The notes beneath the pieces were generated by a model, which did no database searches, had not been told where the DNA came from, and worked only from the letters and a program-made list of their open reading frames with translations. The position numbers and the translations under genes were made by a program. Below, piece after piece: positions 42,481 through 53,100 of a stretch of 64,000 bases of DNA. How positions within the stretch are numbered: position 1 is the stretch's first letter; every line of letters begins with the position of its first letter. The DNA is from Venturia oleaginea (Eukaryota > Ascomycota > Dothideomycetes > Venturiales > Venturiaceae): assembly GCA_013176395.1 (NCBI GenBank), contig JABMLP010000008.1:372001-436000 (forward strand), given 5' to 3'.

Positions 42481-44667
42481 ATGGCGACGGCACGAAACCA
42501 ACCCACGTTCGACTTCTTCACTGGGGAAGAGGTCCCGAAAGTACCAAAGGTTCCAGAATTGTCGAAGTCCCGAATGAGACCGTCGCACCCAGAGTTCCGC
42601 GAGCACCAACCCCTACCGCAAAGTCTGCCCACCGAAGACTTGCATGCGCGCATTAGGACTCTCGAATATGAGGTTGCGACACTGAAACAAGAGAAGGAGG
42701 TGGCATCAATACAGCATGATCAGGATATATGCGAGCTACAAACGAGAGCCGAGAGCGACCACAAGCGGAGTGTAAAGTCGGACGGGGAGAACAAGGCGAC
42801 GCAAAACAGATACAATGCGTTACTGAGGGAATCCCAGGACAAGCAGGCCCAGCTCACGAACGAGAAACTGGATGTTGAGCGCCGACTGCGGACTGTGACG
42901 GGCCAGAAATCAACGCTGGAAGAGGAGCGCGATGAAGCTCAGGAACAGCTTTCCAATTTGGAGCGCGAGAGTGAAAGGAACATAAACGATCTGGAAGCAC
43001 GGCATCAGACACTACAGACCTCGTTTGATCAACTGCGGGCAGAGTTCGAGACGCAATCTTCTTCGCTACAAAATGCACAGAGGAAGCTCGCGCAAAAGGA
43101 GGACGAGTGTCAGGAGTTGGAAACTGAAGTCTCGAAGCTGAAGTCAAGAGGTGGAGATGCTGAGACCGAGATCATCAAACGCCAGCTTTCGGAACAGGTA
43201 TCACAAAACAAGAGGCTGGATAGAACGAACAAGGCACAACTAGCCGAGCTCACAGAGTTTCGCAAACTGCAAAAGAGCGTGGAGATTGTGGAAGAGGAGA
43301 AGCGAGCGTTGGAGAACAAAGTAAGGATGATGGACTCGATACAGACGGAACTCGCTCAGGCGCAATTGAGGGTACAGGTACTTGACGAGGAAAAGAGCGC
43401 GTGGATGGCTTTCCTGGAGAACCAAGGCGACAGCTCGGAGGTCCAATTCGACTCCCCTGAAGATATGGCTCGCGCATTTGTGCAGCAACAGATTGAGAAC
43501 GCGTCGTTGGTGGAGAGATTAGGCGCTGTACAGCCGGACCTGATGTCAAAAGACGAGACTATCCGAGAATTGGAGGAACTGCGATTGAAACTCCAGGCTG
43601 AGCTTCAAGAGGCGAAGACTTCGGTTGCTGCCACTTCAGACACCAAAGCCAAATCACGATTGGAACGGCAGAAGACACTCGCAGTGAAGGAGACTGAATA
43701 CTTGCGGGCCCAATTAAAAGCTATGGATGACGAAGAGAAGGAATTTCACCCAGAACGATATGCGGAAGAGACCGCAAAGAAGATACAAGGCCTCCAAGAT
43801 CTCGTGGATGAATATCGAAGAGAAGTCGATAGCATGCATGCCGATCTCACAGCTTTGGAGAAAGAGAAGGAAACACAACCACCGTCAACACCCGTGCCGA
43901 GTCGAAAACGAGGTCTCGAAGATCCTGTTGACGAACGGCAAGGCGAGCTCCTTCGAAAAAACAGGAAACTCCAAAACGAGTTCACACAGCTACGAACGAA
44001 ATACGACGTCCTCAAAAATGAAGTCCGAGTTCAATCAAAACAACTGGAATCGCTGAAGACCTCATCCTCACGAGCGAGAATCTTGGAACTCAGGGATAAC
44101 CCCACAGCAACCGCGAACGCAATTAAGCAATCCACCCTTACAGCTCTTAGAGCCGAGAACGAGACTTTACAAGCGCAGCTGGCAGGGAAATTACCCACGT
44201 CAGGTCTCGAAGACGAATACCTCGTCCCCAGGGCGTCCCTAGAAACCCTCAAGCTCCAGCTCACCTCCCGAGACGAAGCCCTCGCCTCAAAAGAAAAATT
44301 TCAAGCCCGTCTCCGCGCCATCTTCTCCGCCAAAGCCCACGAATTCCGCGAAGCAGTCTTCTCCCTCCTGGGCTGGAAACTAGAATTCCAACCCAATGGC
44401 CGCGTTAAGGCGACGAGTATGTTTTATCCTGGCACTGTAAATGAAGAGCAGGGTGAGGAAGGCAATTACATTGTTTTTGACGGGGAGAATGCTACAATGA
44501 AGGTTAGTGGGGGCACGAATTCGGCGTTTGCGAGGGAGATTAGGGGATTGATTGATTTTTGGGTGGATGGGAGGGGGCAGGTGCCTTGCCTTCTCGCGGC
44601 TATGACGTTGGAGTTTTATGATCGGTATGGGATTGTTGAGGATGTTAGAAAGAGGGGGAGGGTGTGA
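42481..44667 (+). CDS. MAD1: spindle assembly checkpoint protein Mad1
   Basis: Single exon, 728 residues, start in CAGCCATGGCG context. Almost the entire protein is coiled coil (dense Glu/Lys/Gln/Leu heptads from about residue 55 to 610). The C-terminal globular domain reads KEKFQARLRAIFSAKAHEF, REAVFSLLGWKLEFQPNGRV, then KATSMFYPG and a final FWVDGRGQVPCLLAAMTLEFY, the RWD-like domain diagnostic of Mad1. Mad1 recruits Mad2 to unattached kinetochores and nuclear pores and so delays anaphase. The Mad2-binding segment should lie in the last coiled-coil gap (around residues 520-545), but I could not fix it precisely. Confidence 0.93.
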   Translation: MATARNQPTFDFFTGEEVPKVPKVPELSKSRMRPSHPEFREHQPLPQSLPTEDLHARIRTLEYEVATLKQEKEVASIQHDQDICELQTRAESDHKRSVKSDGENKATQNRYNALLRESQDKQAQLTNEKLDVERRLRTVTGQKSTLEEERDEAQEQLSNLERESERNINDLEARHQTLQTSFDQLRAEFETQSSSLQNAQRKLAQKEDECQELETEVSKLKSRGGDAETEIIKRQLSEQVSQNKRLDRTNKAQLAELTEFRKLQKSVEIVEEEKRALENKVRMMDSIQTELAQAQLRVQVLDEEKSAWMAFLENQGDSSEVQFDSPEDMARAFVQQQIENASLVERLGAVQPDLMSKDETIRELEELRLKLQAELQEAKTSVAATSDTKAKSRLERQKTLAVKETEYLRAQLKAMDDEEKEFHPERYAEETAKKIQGLQDLVDEYRREVDSMHADLTALEKEKETQPPSTPVPSRKRGLEDPVDERQGELLRKNRKLQNEFTQLRTKYDVLKNEVRVQSKQLESLKTSSSRARILELRDNPTATANAIKQSTLTALRAENETLQAQLAGKLPTSGLEDEYLVPRASLETLKLQLTSRDEALASKEKFQARLRAIFSAKAHEFREAVFSLLGWKLEFQPNGRVKATSMFYPGTVNEEQGEEGNYIVFDGENATMKVSGGTNSAFAREIRGLIDFWVDGRGQVPCLLAAMTLEFYDRYGIVEDVRKRGRV

Positions 44668-45001
44668 GATGTTACTTTGTGAGTGAAAGGGGGTGGTTTT
44701 TGGCGGTTGCATGTATGATGTGATGGACGATTGATACAAGTATTCATCATTCTCCCATACATCGACATCTACAAGGCGAAAAGAAAAAAGAAAAAAACCC
44801 TCTTTCCATGAATCCTCAAGTCCGGCCAAGCTTGTTGATTGGAATTAGGTATTAGCGGTACATGATGTGAGGAATCTGAGGACTGATATGAATGGGTGAA
44901 CGATTTGTAGTTATACAGGGTCTCTTGATTCTGAACACCTGTTCTACAACATATGCTCACAAATCTCTTTCTCCAATGGCATTATGTGGACACAGATTAA
45001 C
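44668..45001. other. convergent 3' spacer
   Basis: 334 bp between the ends of MAD1 and the poly(A)-polymerase gene. It contains an A-rich tract (GGCGAAAAGAAAAAAGAAAA near 44775). Nothing else. Confidence 0.5.
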
Positions 45002-47005
45002 TTAGATACCAGCCAACTCAGCCTTCACAGCTTTCTCGTCTGCCGCTCTCTCCGCCTTTTCCCTCTCAGCACATTCTTTGTCCAGGATTTTCTGACCGTA
45101 TGCTTCGAGCATTGCCCGTCTTGATTCATACGTCTTGAAACAGGGCCCGACAGCTCTTGCAATGGCAGATTGAACAGATGCTTTTGGATGGTTGGCTTTG
45201 TGGTGGGCTTGGGATGCCATTGGCCCTGTCATTGCATTTCTCAGTACTTTGATGGTGGCCTGAATATGTTTCCAGCCGTATCCTTTTCTGCCGAGATCAT
45301 TGAGCGGATCAGCCGGGTCTTGAAGACATAGCAGGTAAGGTTGCATATGATCAATCAAAGCCAATTTGTTGAGACCTTCAAGGTGCTGTTCGTGGTTAGC
45401 TGCAAGCTCCAGTTCAAAACACGTGATTGCTCTTACAGGTGCTTTGGCAAATTCGGCCATTTGTTCCTTCGAAACGTCGACTTTGTCGTGTTTTTCTATC
45501 TTGAAAGGATGTTCAAGAGAGAGGGCTGTTTTATAGGTGTCCAGATTTGCATAGAATTGCAACACATCCAATAACCTCGTTCCGGTCAAAGGAGCTCCAA
45601 GTTTGAATGTGGCTTGTTCCTGAGATACAGTCAACCCACCATTTGACTTTAGAGCTGCCATTATCATCATGACCAGACTGTAGGAACCGAGACCCCCACG
45701 GTAGACATCGGTGAGGCCACGGATCTCGAACATGGACCTGATCAGTGCGTAGATTGCGTATAAGTAAGGATACTCAGCCAAATACTGCTTGATGAACTCG
45801 TTCGAATATGACGTGTCATTGCCGGCAACAATCTGAATGTCGAGCCCCGTCTCTCTATGCATCATTGAGAGCAATGGATACCGCGCCTGCCTCGACCTCA
45901 CCATGATGTAGTCGTGATTGACCTTACTGAACATGTCTCGCAGCCCTTCAATCTGTCCTTGGGTCTCATAGCGGAGCCTTGCCCTGGGTGCGCTTCGAGA
46001 ATATTTTCGCTTCTTGTCGTACAGACGCACGTCGATGTCTGATGTTGAGAGAGCAAGACCTGATACCTGAGAGCCAAAAGCCTCTGTTTCGTGGTCGGAA
46101 CAGTACCGCTTTGCGCACTTCTGAACGTCTTCGGTGACGGCTTTGAATGCAGCTTGCTCTGCAGGCGTGGGCTTGATGTATTCTGAGAATTTCCAGATTT
46201 CTGCATCTAATCTAAACAGAATCAGCTGGGAACCCAGAGCAGCGGTGAAATGCAGATGTTACCTTGCCACCCCTTTCACATCATCAGGAATATCTTTTGT
46301 CCATGGATATTCTTGTTCGGGATCGGCTTCACCCTTCGAAGGTCGCACATACATTCCCGTGTATTCCAATAGATCGGCTGCGGTGTGCTCCGTTTTCTTT
46401 TTGACAATTTTCTGTGCTTTGGAGCCTGGGATAGTCCGACTCTGAGGCTCGTTGGTAGATTTAGGCATAGAGGCCTTGTTTATCGTCCACCTCTGAGGCT
46501 GGTTGGTCGATTTAGGCATAGAGGCCTTATTTATCGCAGCCTGGCGTTCGGTGAACAAGTCGTCGACCTCGTCGACCTCGTCACCCTTGGACTGCCCTCC
46601 GCTTGCAACTGGCTCGTGGGAGGATGCATGCTCCTGGCCCAATAACCTCTCCCGGTTCTTTCGTCTCAGAGTTTGAAGACTGCGCTCTAGACTGGCGGTG
46701 TCGACATATTCGGAAGTTGGAATGGGTGAGGATTTAGTGGGAGATTCGGCATTAGCTGGCAAAGTCTCTACAACAGGTCGTCCATTCTGAAGTTTGCGAT
46801 GGGTTGTTGAAATATGGCGAGCATTGAGGAGACTCAACGGCAGCTGTTGTTCAAAGAACAGACAGAGCAAGGCCTGTTGAGGACGGAAGGCATTGGAAGA
46901 GCCGCAGCGCAGGCTGTAGCGGGCAATTGGCATGGGCGTAGATTGACGAGATAGTAGTTGGTAGAGGATGTCTACTGGGAGGTTCGCAGAAGTTGAGTTA
47001 AACAT
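45002..47005 (-). CDS. noncanonical poly(A) polymerase / nucleotidyltransferase (Cid1/Trf4-like)
   Basis: Exons 47005..46263 and 46211..45002 give 650 residues. The catalytic domain shows AFGSQVSGLALSTSDIDVRL with the G-S pair (about 294-295) and catalytic Asp306/Asp308, followed by a substrate-binding region with YSLVMMIMAAL and a PAP/25A-associated block LLCLQDPADPLNDLG. It should add nucleotides (probably A or U) to RNA 3' ends. The N-terminal 240 residues are low-complexity with Arg/Ser-rich, Leu-rich sequence after MFNSTSANLPVDIL, possibly a mitochondrial targeting region. They contain an imperfect duplication of INKASMPKSTNQPQ/INKASMPKSTNEPQ. A putative intron in the C-terminal half was rejected because it breaks the conserved frame. 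Confidence 0.88.
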
Positions 47006-47119
47006 GACTCGCGGCACGATAGATCGTTACCAAATTCATATTGCAAGCAATAACACCAACATCAACACCAACAAGAACAACATTACGTACAACCATGAGA
47101 TTGGTATCGGGAACATGAC
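47006..47119. promoter_or_regulatory. 114-bp divergent promoter
   Basis: Only 114 bp separate the start codons of the poly(A)-polymerase gene (- strand) and the DENND6-like gene (+). It is rich in ACACCAAC repeats (47052-47073) that may bind a factor or form the untranslated leader. Confidence 0.75.
47095..47118 (+). promoter_or_regulatory. short upstream ORF touching the DENND6-like start
   Basis: ATG at 47095 opens a seven-codon frame (MRLVSGT) with stop TGA at 47116..47118. The main ATG follows after one base at 47120 (TGACATGG). Such spacing favours stop-start coupling or leaky scanning control. Confidence 0.6.
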
Positions 47120-48870
47120 ATGGAGAAGCTGAAGCAAGTGCTGAATCCAAAGCAACGTGGCTCTGAAAAGCATGGTATATCCCAAGCTATAGACGCCACA
47201 AACTGGACTACCTTCCGATACTGGGCTCTATGCTTGTGAGAGCTCCTGGACAATCTCCATGCTTTCCCGCTGACATGATTCTCTTAGTGTTGTATGTAAC
47301 TTCAATGTCGATGTCGGTGAGGGATGCTTCTCAAGATTGGCGTATTTTAGAAAAGTTAACGTCCAACAGGCCCGGAGATCGAGCTGTTATATCCAGAAGA
47401 CACTGCCCTATCCACTGCCGACCTTTCCGCCATCTGCTTCAATAGGTCTGTCTTGCAATTTGCCCTTGGATAAACCCTCATTCACATAACTCAAAGCTTC
47501 CCTGAACGACAGGACTCAGAGACCAGCGATCATGTAACTTTTCATTTCAACATCCGCAATAATTCTCCCGGAATCCCTCTCTCCTCCCCGAACCCGCCAT
47601 ATGGATGTGCCGACACATTACATGGCACAGTATGCTTTCGTCAAGAATACGATAGCACGACCAAGCGACGCTTCAACCAGAAGTCTTTGGTTTGCCTCTC
47701 CAACCATGAGTTCCCTGCATTCTTCGCCAAGTTGCTGCACATATTCATGGAAAACGGCGTCATCAGTGACCCTCTCAAGCTACAGGTAGTCTGTTCGGAG
47801 ATGAGTTCATGGTCTCCGCCTACTGTTGGATCACAAGAACTACACTTTCTGGGACACTTGCTCGCTTTAGAGATGTGAATAATCTCCAAGCACATCTGTC
47901 GAGACATACGAGCTGATTCATAATAGTCCGCCTCATAAAGCCTACCCTTTCCAAGGGCTGTCGTCTCCAGCTGCAACGAGCCTGGGATTGTCTTTTGCCA
48001 CATCTGCATATGAGCCTTTGGGTTCTTGGGATCATCTTTTGCCACATCTATCAGCTCTGACAGAGCTTTACGCCATCTTCGAAAAATTGTTTCTTTGCGA
48101 GTCCGTTATCGTCCTGGCCAAAAGCCCGCAGCTGTGTAGCCAGCTGGTTTCATGCTTGATCGATCTGCTCCCTCCAGTTCCCTTATGCTGGAAGTTGCAA
48201 GCCCTATATCACCATGCAATCAGATTTCTCTTCTAACGAGAAAGAGCTGCCAAAGCACTTTCTCGTTGGAGTCACCAACCCATTTCTTCTCAAAAGACTT
48301 ATGACAGCGGCGCAGAGTAATGGGGTTGTTCCACATGTGGTCTACCTTAGGAATTTGCCTGGGCCCACTCCCCTCAAACACCCAAAATCGCATCGGGGCC
48401 ACCGACAGTCTGGCGAACATGACATACCTGGTGGGATTGAAGCACAAGAACCAACCAAACGCTTTCTAAAATCCGATCAAACGTTTCTTGACATGCTGGA
48501 TCTTACGCTCAAGAATCCAGACGCGACAATAGCGCCAATAGGACCTCTAGTACGCCGGCATTTCGGAGAACTGACTGGCCAAATTGTCGCTCCCCTGAAT
48601 CGATTTTTAGCCTCCCAGATGGAGGTCTCGCCGTTCTCGCCTGGTGGGAATCCGCATTATGCCAACTTTTCCGAGGCCAACTTTTTGTCCAGTGTTGCCA
48701 AATATGGTACGGCGGTCAAATTTCGAGGCCAAGGACTGCTACAGAGACACAAAACGAGAGATACCTTCTACAGCAAATTTTGTCGAAGCGCCAACTTTTA
48801 TTCATGGATAGAGATGAAGACCACTTTGGAGAGGGAGGCAAATGCTGGCATGCTGGGAAGGAAATCGTGA
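47120..48870 (+). CDS. DENND6 (FAM116)-type DENN-domain protein, with one apparent frameshift
   Basis: Exons 47120..47235, 47288..47316, 47370..47445, 47497..47874 and 47927..48870. The product starts MEKLKQVL, then reads ALCFVVCNFNVDVGPEIELL and DTALSTADLSAICFNSFPE, matching the uDENN start of DENND6. Next come QKSLVCLSNHEFPAFFAKLLH, SSWSPPTVG, VEI-type and CESVIVLAKSP blocks of the central DENN, and HFLVGVTNPFLLK with RRHFGELTGQIVAPLNRF at the dDENN end. DENND6 proteins are guanine-nucleotide exchange factors for Rab GTPases in membrane recycling. Intron 4 (52 bp, CTGAT branch) removes an in-frame stop. At about 48184 one extra base in GTTCCCTTATG breaks the frame between PPVP and YAGSCKPY; no intron fits. 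Either the gene is recently damaged or the base is an assembly error. Confidence 0.8.
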
Positions 48871-50130
48871 CCATGACTGAGATGCACCCTGTTATTGTCA
48901 AAGGCCAAGGAGAACTGGTTTGGCCGGAGCTTTTTGCACTTGATACCACGCCTGGGGCGTTATTGTCAAGATTGAAACATGGAAATGGAACGCCTATCAA
49001 AGTCGAGATTTGATGAGCTCAATCGTCTTTCGAGTTGCGAGGCGTAGTGGGAGTTCTGACGAGTTTTTGCACTGAAAAGATTAATTACCCTGAAGTTCAT
49101 CGTTCTTCCTATCGAGTCGAAACCTTTGCCATGACCGTAGCCACGGCGGAAAGGAATAGCTAAGGAAGTCGCTTCCAACATGTGCAACAATAATAAGTCG
49201 GCAGAAAACCCGGCTGAGCACGCGAATGCAAACGCGGACTCGGACACACACATACAGAGGGAACACCGGTCTCAGACCTTGAATCGGCGGTCTATCGTCT
49301 TTGGGTTTTCAATCTCCTTTCTGACAGGCATAAGATCTGCACAACAGCCAACAACATTCATATTGTTTCATGTATCTAGACATTGAATTAGATCATTATA
49401 CAGTCGATGGCGAGCGGTCATGAGATAGGTACGGCACATGTTCGCTATATCAAGGGTAGCCAAAGGGATAACAAAGTCTTGTCCAACCACAACTCCTTTG
49501 ACGCATAACTTATCGCTTCCAGAGGCTTCTGCATTGCCATGGGGAGGAGAGGGCCAATTCCCTTGCTTGCGGTGTGAGATTCGGGGCCAGGGCAGGGCAG
49601 AATGCATGAGGGCACAATAATACTGTGTACCGGTACTCTGCTACTCCGCAGTAGTCGGTAGAAGGAAGCACGTTTGTCTATCAATTCTTATCAGTGTGGC
49701 GGCAATAGATGTCATTTTTCCGTACATGTAGTACCGAGGCTGTCACCACGCCATGACTGTTGCTACTGTATATCATCTTTGGTTTACTCAATTATGCAAA
49801 TCGTGATGCCGTCGCTGGTTGGTTGATGACAGCGGCTGCAGATGCTTACATAGTAGAGGCCTTCTGCTTCGCTCCTACAGAGTACGGCTGGTTAACCCCG
49901 GTCGCAAAGACGCTACAGCCCTTTGACGGGCCTAGCTTCCAACCAGCACGATTCGAGGCTGAAGGACAAGGTCAAGACCCTTCCCTCGTTCAATTGTTAT
50001 GGTCCACCTCACTGCTATGAATTTGCCCTCTCCTTGCTGAACCCGTCCGCGTCCGCGTCCTCTACCTCTTGGTACCCCTCCCACTCCCACTCCCACTCCT
50101 CTCCCAGCCGCGTTACCTATCGGCGCGCAG
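48871..50130. other. intergenic region
   Basis: 1.26 kb between same-strand genes. CGTCCGCGTCCGCGTCC and (CACTCC)n microrepeats lie near 50047 and 50080, in the presumed leader of the next gene. No supported gene. Confidence 0.45.
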
Positions 50131-53100
50131 ATGGCAAACTCTCGATTGGAGACCCAGACAACAGACTTCACTTCGCCGGATCAACCCCGAGCCTCCTTGA
50201 GCAGGCCTTCACGACTCGCCTCGCAGCGCAGCAATGCAAAGGGGGAAGCTTCACAAAGAAGAGCGGCACGTCGTTTGAAATCGGAAAGCAACGAGGACTT
50301 GTCCGCGCCTGTGCCTGCGCGTATCCGCAATCCAAAGCGTAACTCGCCCACAGAAGGGCACGCATCAGCGGGAAGGGGCAGCTATGGACGCCAGTTCACC
50401 GTGGCCAATATAGGAAACAATGGCCGGATATATCTTAGGTACGCCCCCTTCTCTGCATGCCTACCATCTCTACGACTTCTGCTGCGTCATTGCAACCGTT
50501 CAAGCTGACCTAGAATGCCCAACATGTAGACCAGTAGTACGCCCCGGGAATCAGCGATCGCAGCCCACGCCGAGTCACACCCCATTTGCAATCCCTCTCG
50601 ATACTCCTCCGAGAAGCTCAGGACCCGATGCAGATAGTCAATTGAGACCCACAAGCACTAATCCCCGCGAATCTTGGTTATCCAGCTCCTTTTCGCCCCC
50701 AAAATTACAGAGGCGCCCTGAGAGACAGCAGAGCAAAAGCAAGGGCAAACAGATCAACTCTCCAATGCCCTCGCCCAAAAGGGGGCCACGCAAACGATCA
50801 CACTCCTTTTCCACAGCCGGCGAGCATACATCACGACCTCACTCTGAGCAACAAGGCACGTTCAAGGTGGTGATCCATAGACCGGCTACTTCGTCCAGTC
50901 AAGGCGTGGAATCGGATGCTCCAAGTGTGCAATTGCCGATACTTCAAGTACCTATACCTCACTACAGGTTAGGGACTCCACAATTCGCTGCTGAAGGAAG
51001 GGCCATATTACGGAACTCGCTGTATACCAGGAGTGGTTCCACGAGGGAAGATGTACGGTCTTCCAATGCTTCCAATGCAGGCTACGACAAAATACTCCGG
51101 ACGCAGACACTACGGTCGTCGATGGCTTCTCGAAGACACTCAGAGGCCATCCCGCGTCCCTTATTCCATCGGACGAGCACAGTGGATATGGTGAGCACTC
51201 GCTCGTCTTTACCGGCGCAATCGGAGGCACGACAGTCAATTGTCGCAGTTGCGCCCAGGATCTACGACGCTCTCACGCTTAATCCTGACGACCCTACAGT
51301 GGTCCGATATGCGCCGGATTCAGACGAGATTGTAGCTGCGACTCCATCGCGGCTGGTAGCACATATTACGTCATCTAGCTTTTTGGATTACGAACTTCTT
51401 TCCGACTTCTTTCTCACCTTTCGGGCCTTTGTGCAACCAGACGAGCTGGTATCATTCTTGGTTACTCGATTGCGGTGGGCAGTGGATCGACCCGATGACT
51501 CTGGAAGGATAGTAAGAGTGAGGACTTTTGTGGCTCTGCGGCATTGGATACTCAATTACTTCTTGGATGATTTTGTCCCAGATTATGAGCTTCGCAGGCA
51601 TTTTTGCGAGTTGGTCAATGGCGTTTATGAATACTTGCAGAACAGATCTTATGGCGGAGCCGGGGACATCAAAATCATTGGAGAACTCAAGAAATGCTGG
51701 CGGCGTACATGTGGGCTTCACTGGGATAGTGCAGATCCGTTCGCACGAGATTCGCCTGACGATGATATCGTACCGGGTGGTCAAGCCGGCTCTAATCATC
51801 TGTCTGTCCAGAGCTCAATTCAGCCAACAATAACTCCCATGACACAAATGCGAACTCCGACCTTTGCTACACCAGTCTCATATTCGACCAAACCTATGGA
51901 AGCCAGGTCCTTTGGAATACAAAAATCGACCCAACACGCTCCGCAGCCATCTTCAGTCTCGGTCCCGTACTCGATACAATATTCGGTGAGGCCTGAAACC
52001 GACCGAACAGCGCCTCAATCACCGCAGAGCCCTGAGAGTGCCACCTTCTTGTCTTGTTCGTTACCTATACGACCAATGTACCGATTCGATGCCGGAGGAG
52101 ATACGCCTCTGGTCCCACGAGCTGGCCCGACACCTGCTCTGCGAATCTCACCAAGTCCAACACATGCGAGGACTCCTCATCCACTTCAAAGTCACAATAA
52201 CCGCAGTGAAAGCCTGTTAGATCTTGGTAAATATGGCCGGAAACCTCCGTCGGTGTCTGACAATGCTTCTGAATTCCACATCCCCGGAATGTACATAATT
52301 CCAGGCAGTTTAGTGCGAGGTGTCCTCTATCAACCAGGTTCCCCTTACTTCGATGTGAACCCAGCTGGAAGTGTGCGGATGGCGAAGCCAAAACCACAAT
52401 TGACCGTTGAATTCGTTGAGCCCGCCCACCCGATATCACAAAACTCAGCTCCGAATGGTGGTCCAGGGGTGAAGAAATTCTTGGGCAGCATGCGACGTGC
52501 TTTGAGCAACAAACAGGGGCCTGGCTCGTCAGACCAATCCCCGCAGCCGGGCGATGGCCACCTGAGATCTACTGTTTCCGTCCCTGAGATGACCCAAGAG
52601 AAGCCGCTTCCTAGGAAGAGCAGCCAACGGAGTCGCCCCCAAATTCGAATAGATGTGCTACACGCCCTTGTAGTGGAAAGCTTCAAGGGAGCAGTCCAAG
52701 CTGGCATGGATGAAGATCGTGCCGTGGAAAGCGATATTTTGGCATTCACTAAGCAAGTCCGAAACGATGACAGCAGTACGCTTCATTCAGGCCGGCAGCT
52801 GAACAAGTTCGATCACAGTGTCACAATAGGAAGCCGCTCGATTGTGATAGTGGATGACACTCAGCCTGATCTTCCTATGCCCGCGATAATGTCTGGCGCA
52901 ATACATCCCCCGAGCTCCCCTAGCTCTATTGCCATGTTTGGAGGATACTTTAACGATGCACATTCGCGGAACCAGAAAGAGCGGCACGCAGAGAGTTTCG
53001 AAGAACAAGTTAGACATTCCCGGGGGAAAGTGCCCCTATGTACCATTTCAAATGCGAAAGATACGTCCGCTGCTGTCAAGGCGTACGAGCCCATTGGATT

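Noticed and set aside
45425..45465. 37-nt intron in the poly(A) polymerase gene (GTAAGA...TTGCAG on the - strand)
   Set aside because: Removing it shifts the frame and destroys the conserved downstream block LLCLQDPADPLNDLG.
47875..47926. In-frame TGA in the DENND6-like gene as a nonsense mutation
   Set aside because: A 52-nt intron with GTGAAT donor, CTGAT branch site and TAG acceptor removes it and restores the conserved frame.
49923..50342. 140-codon frame overlapping the LTE1 start
   Set aside because: It is in a different frame from the Lte1 N-terminus (MANSRLETQTTDF at 50131), which splices into the conserved IYLRPVVRPG block.
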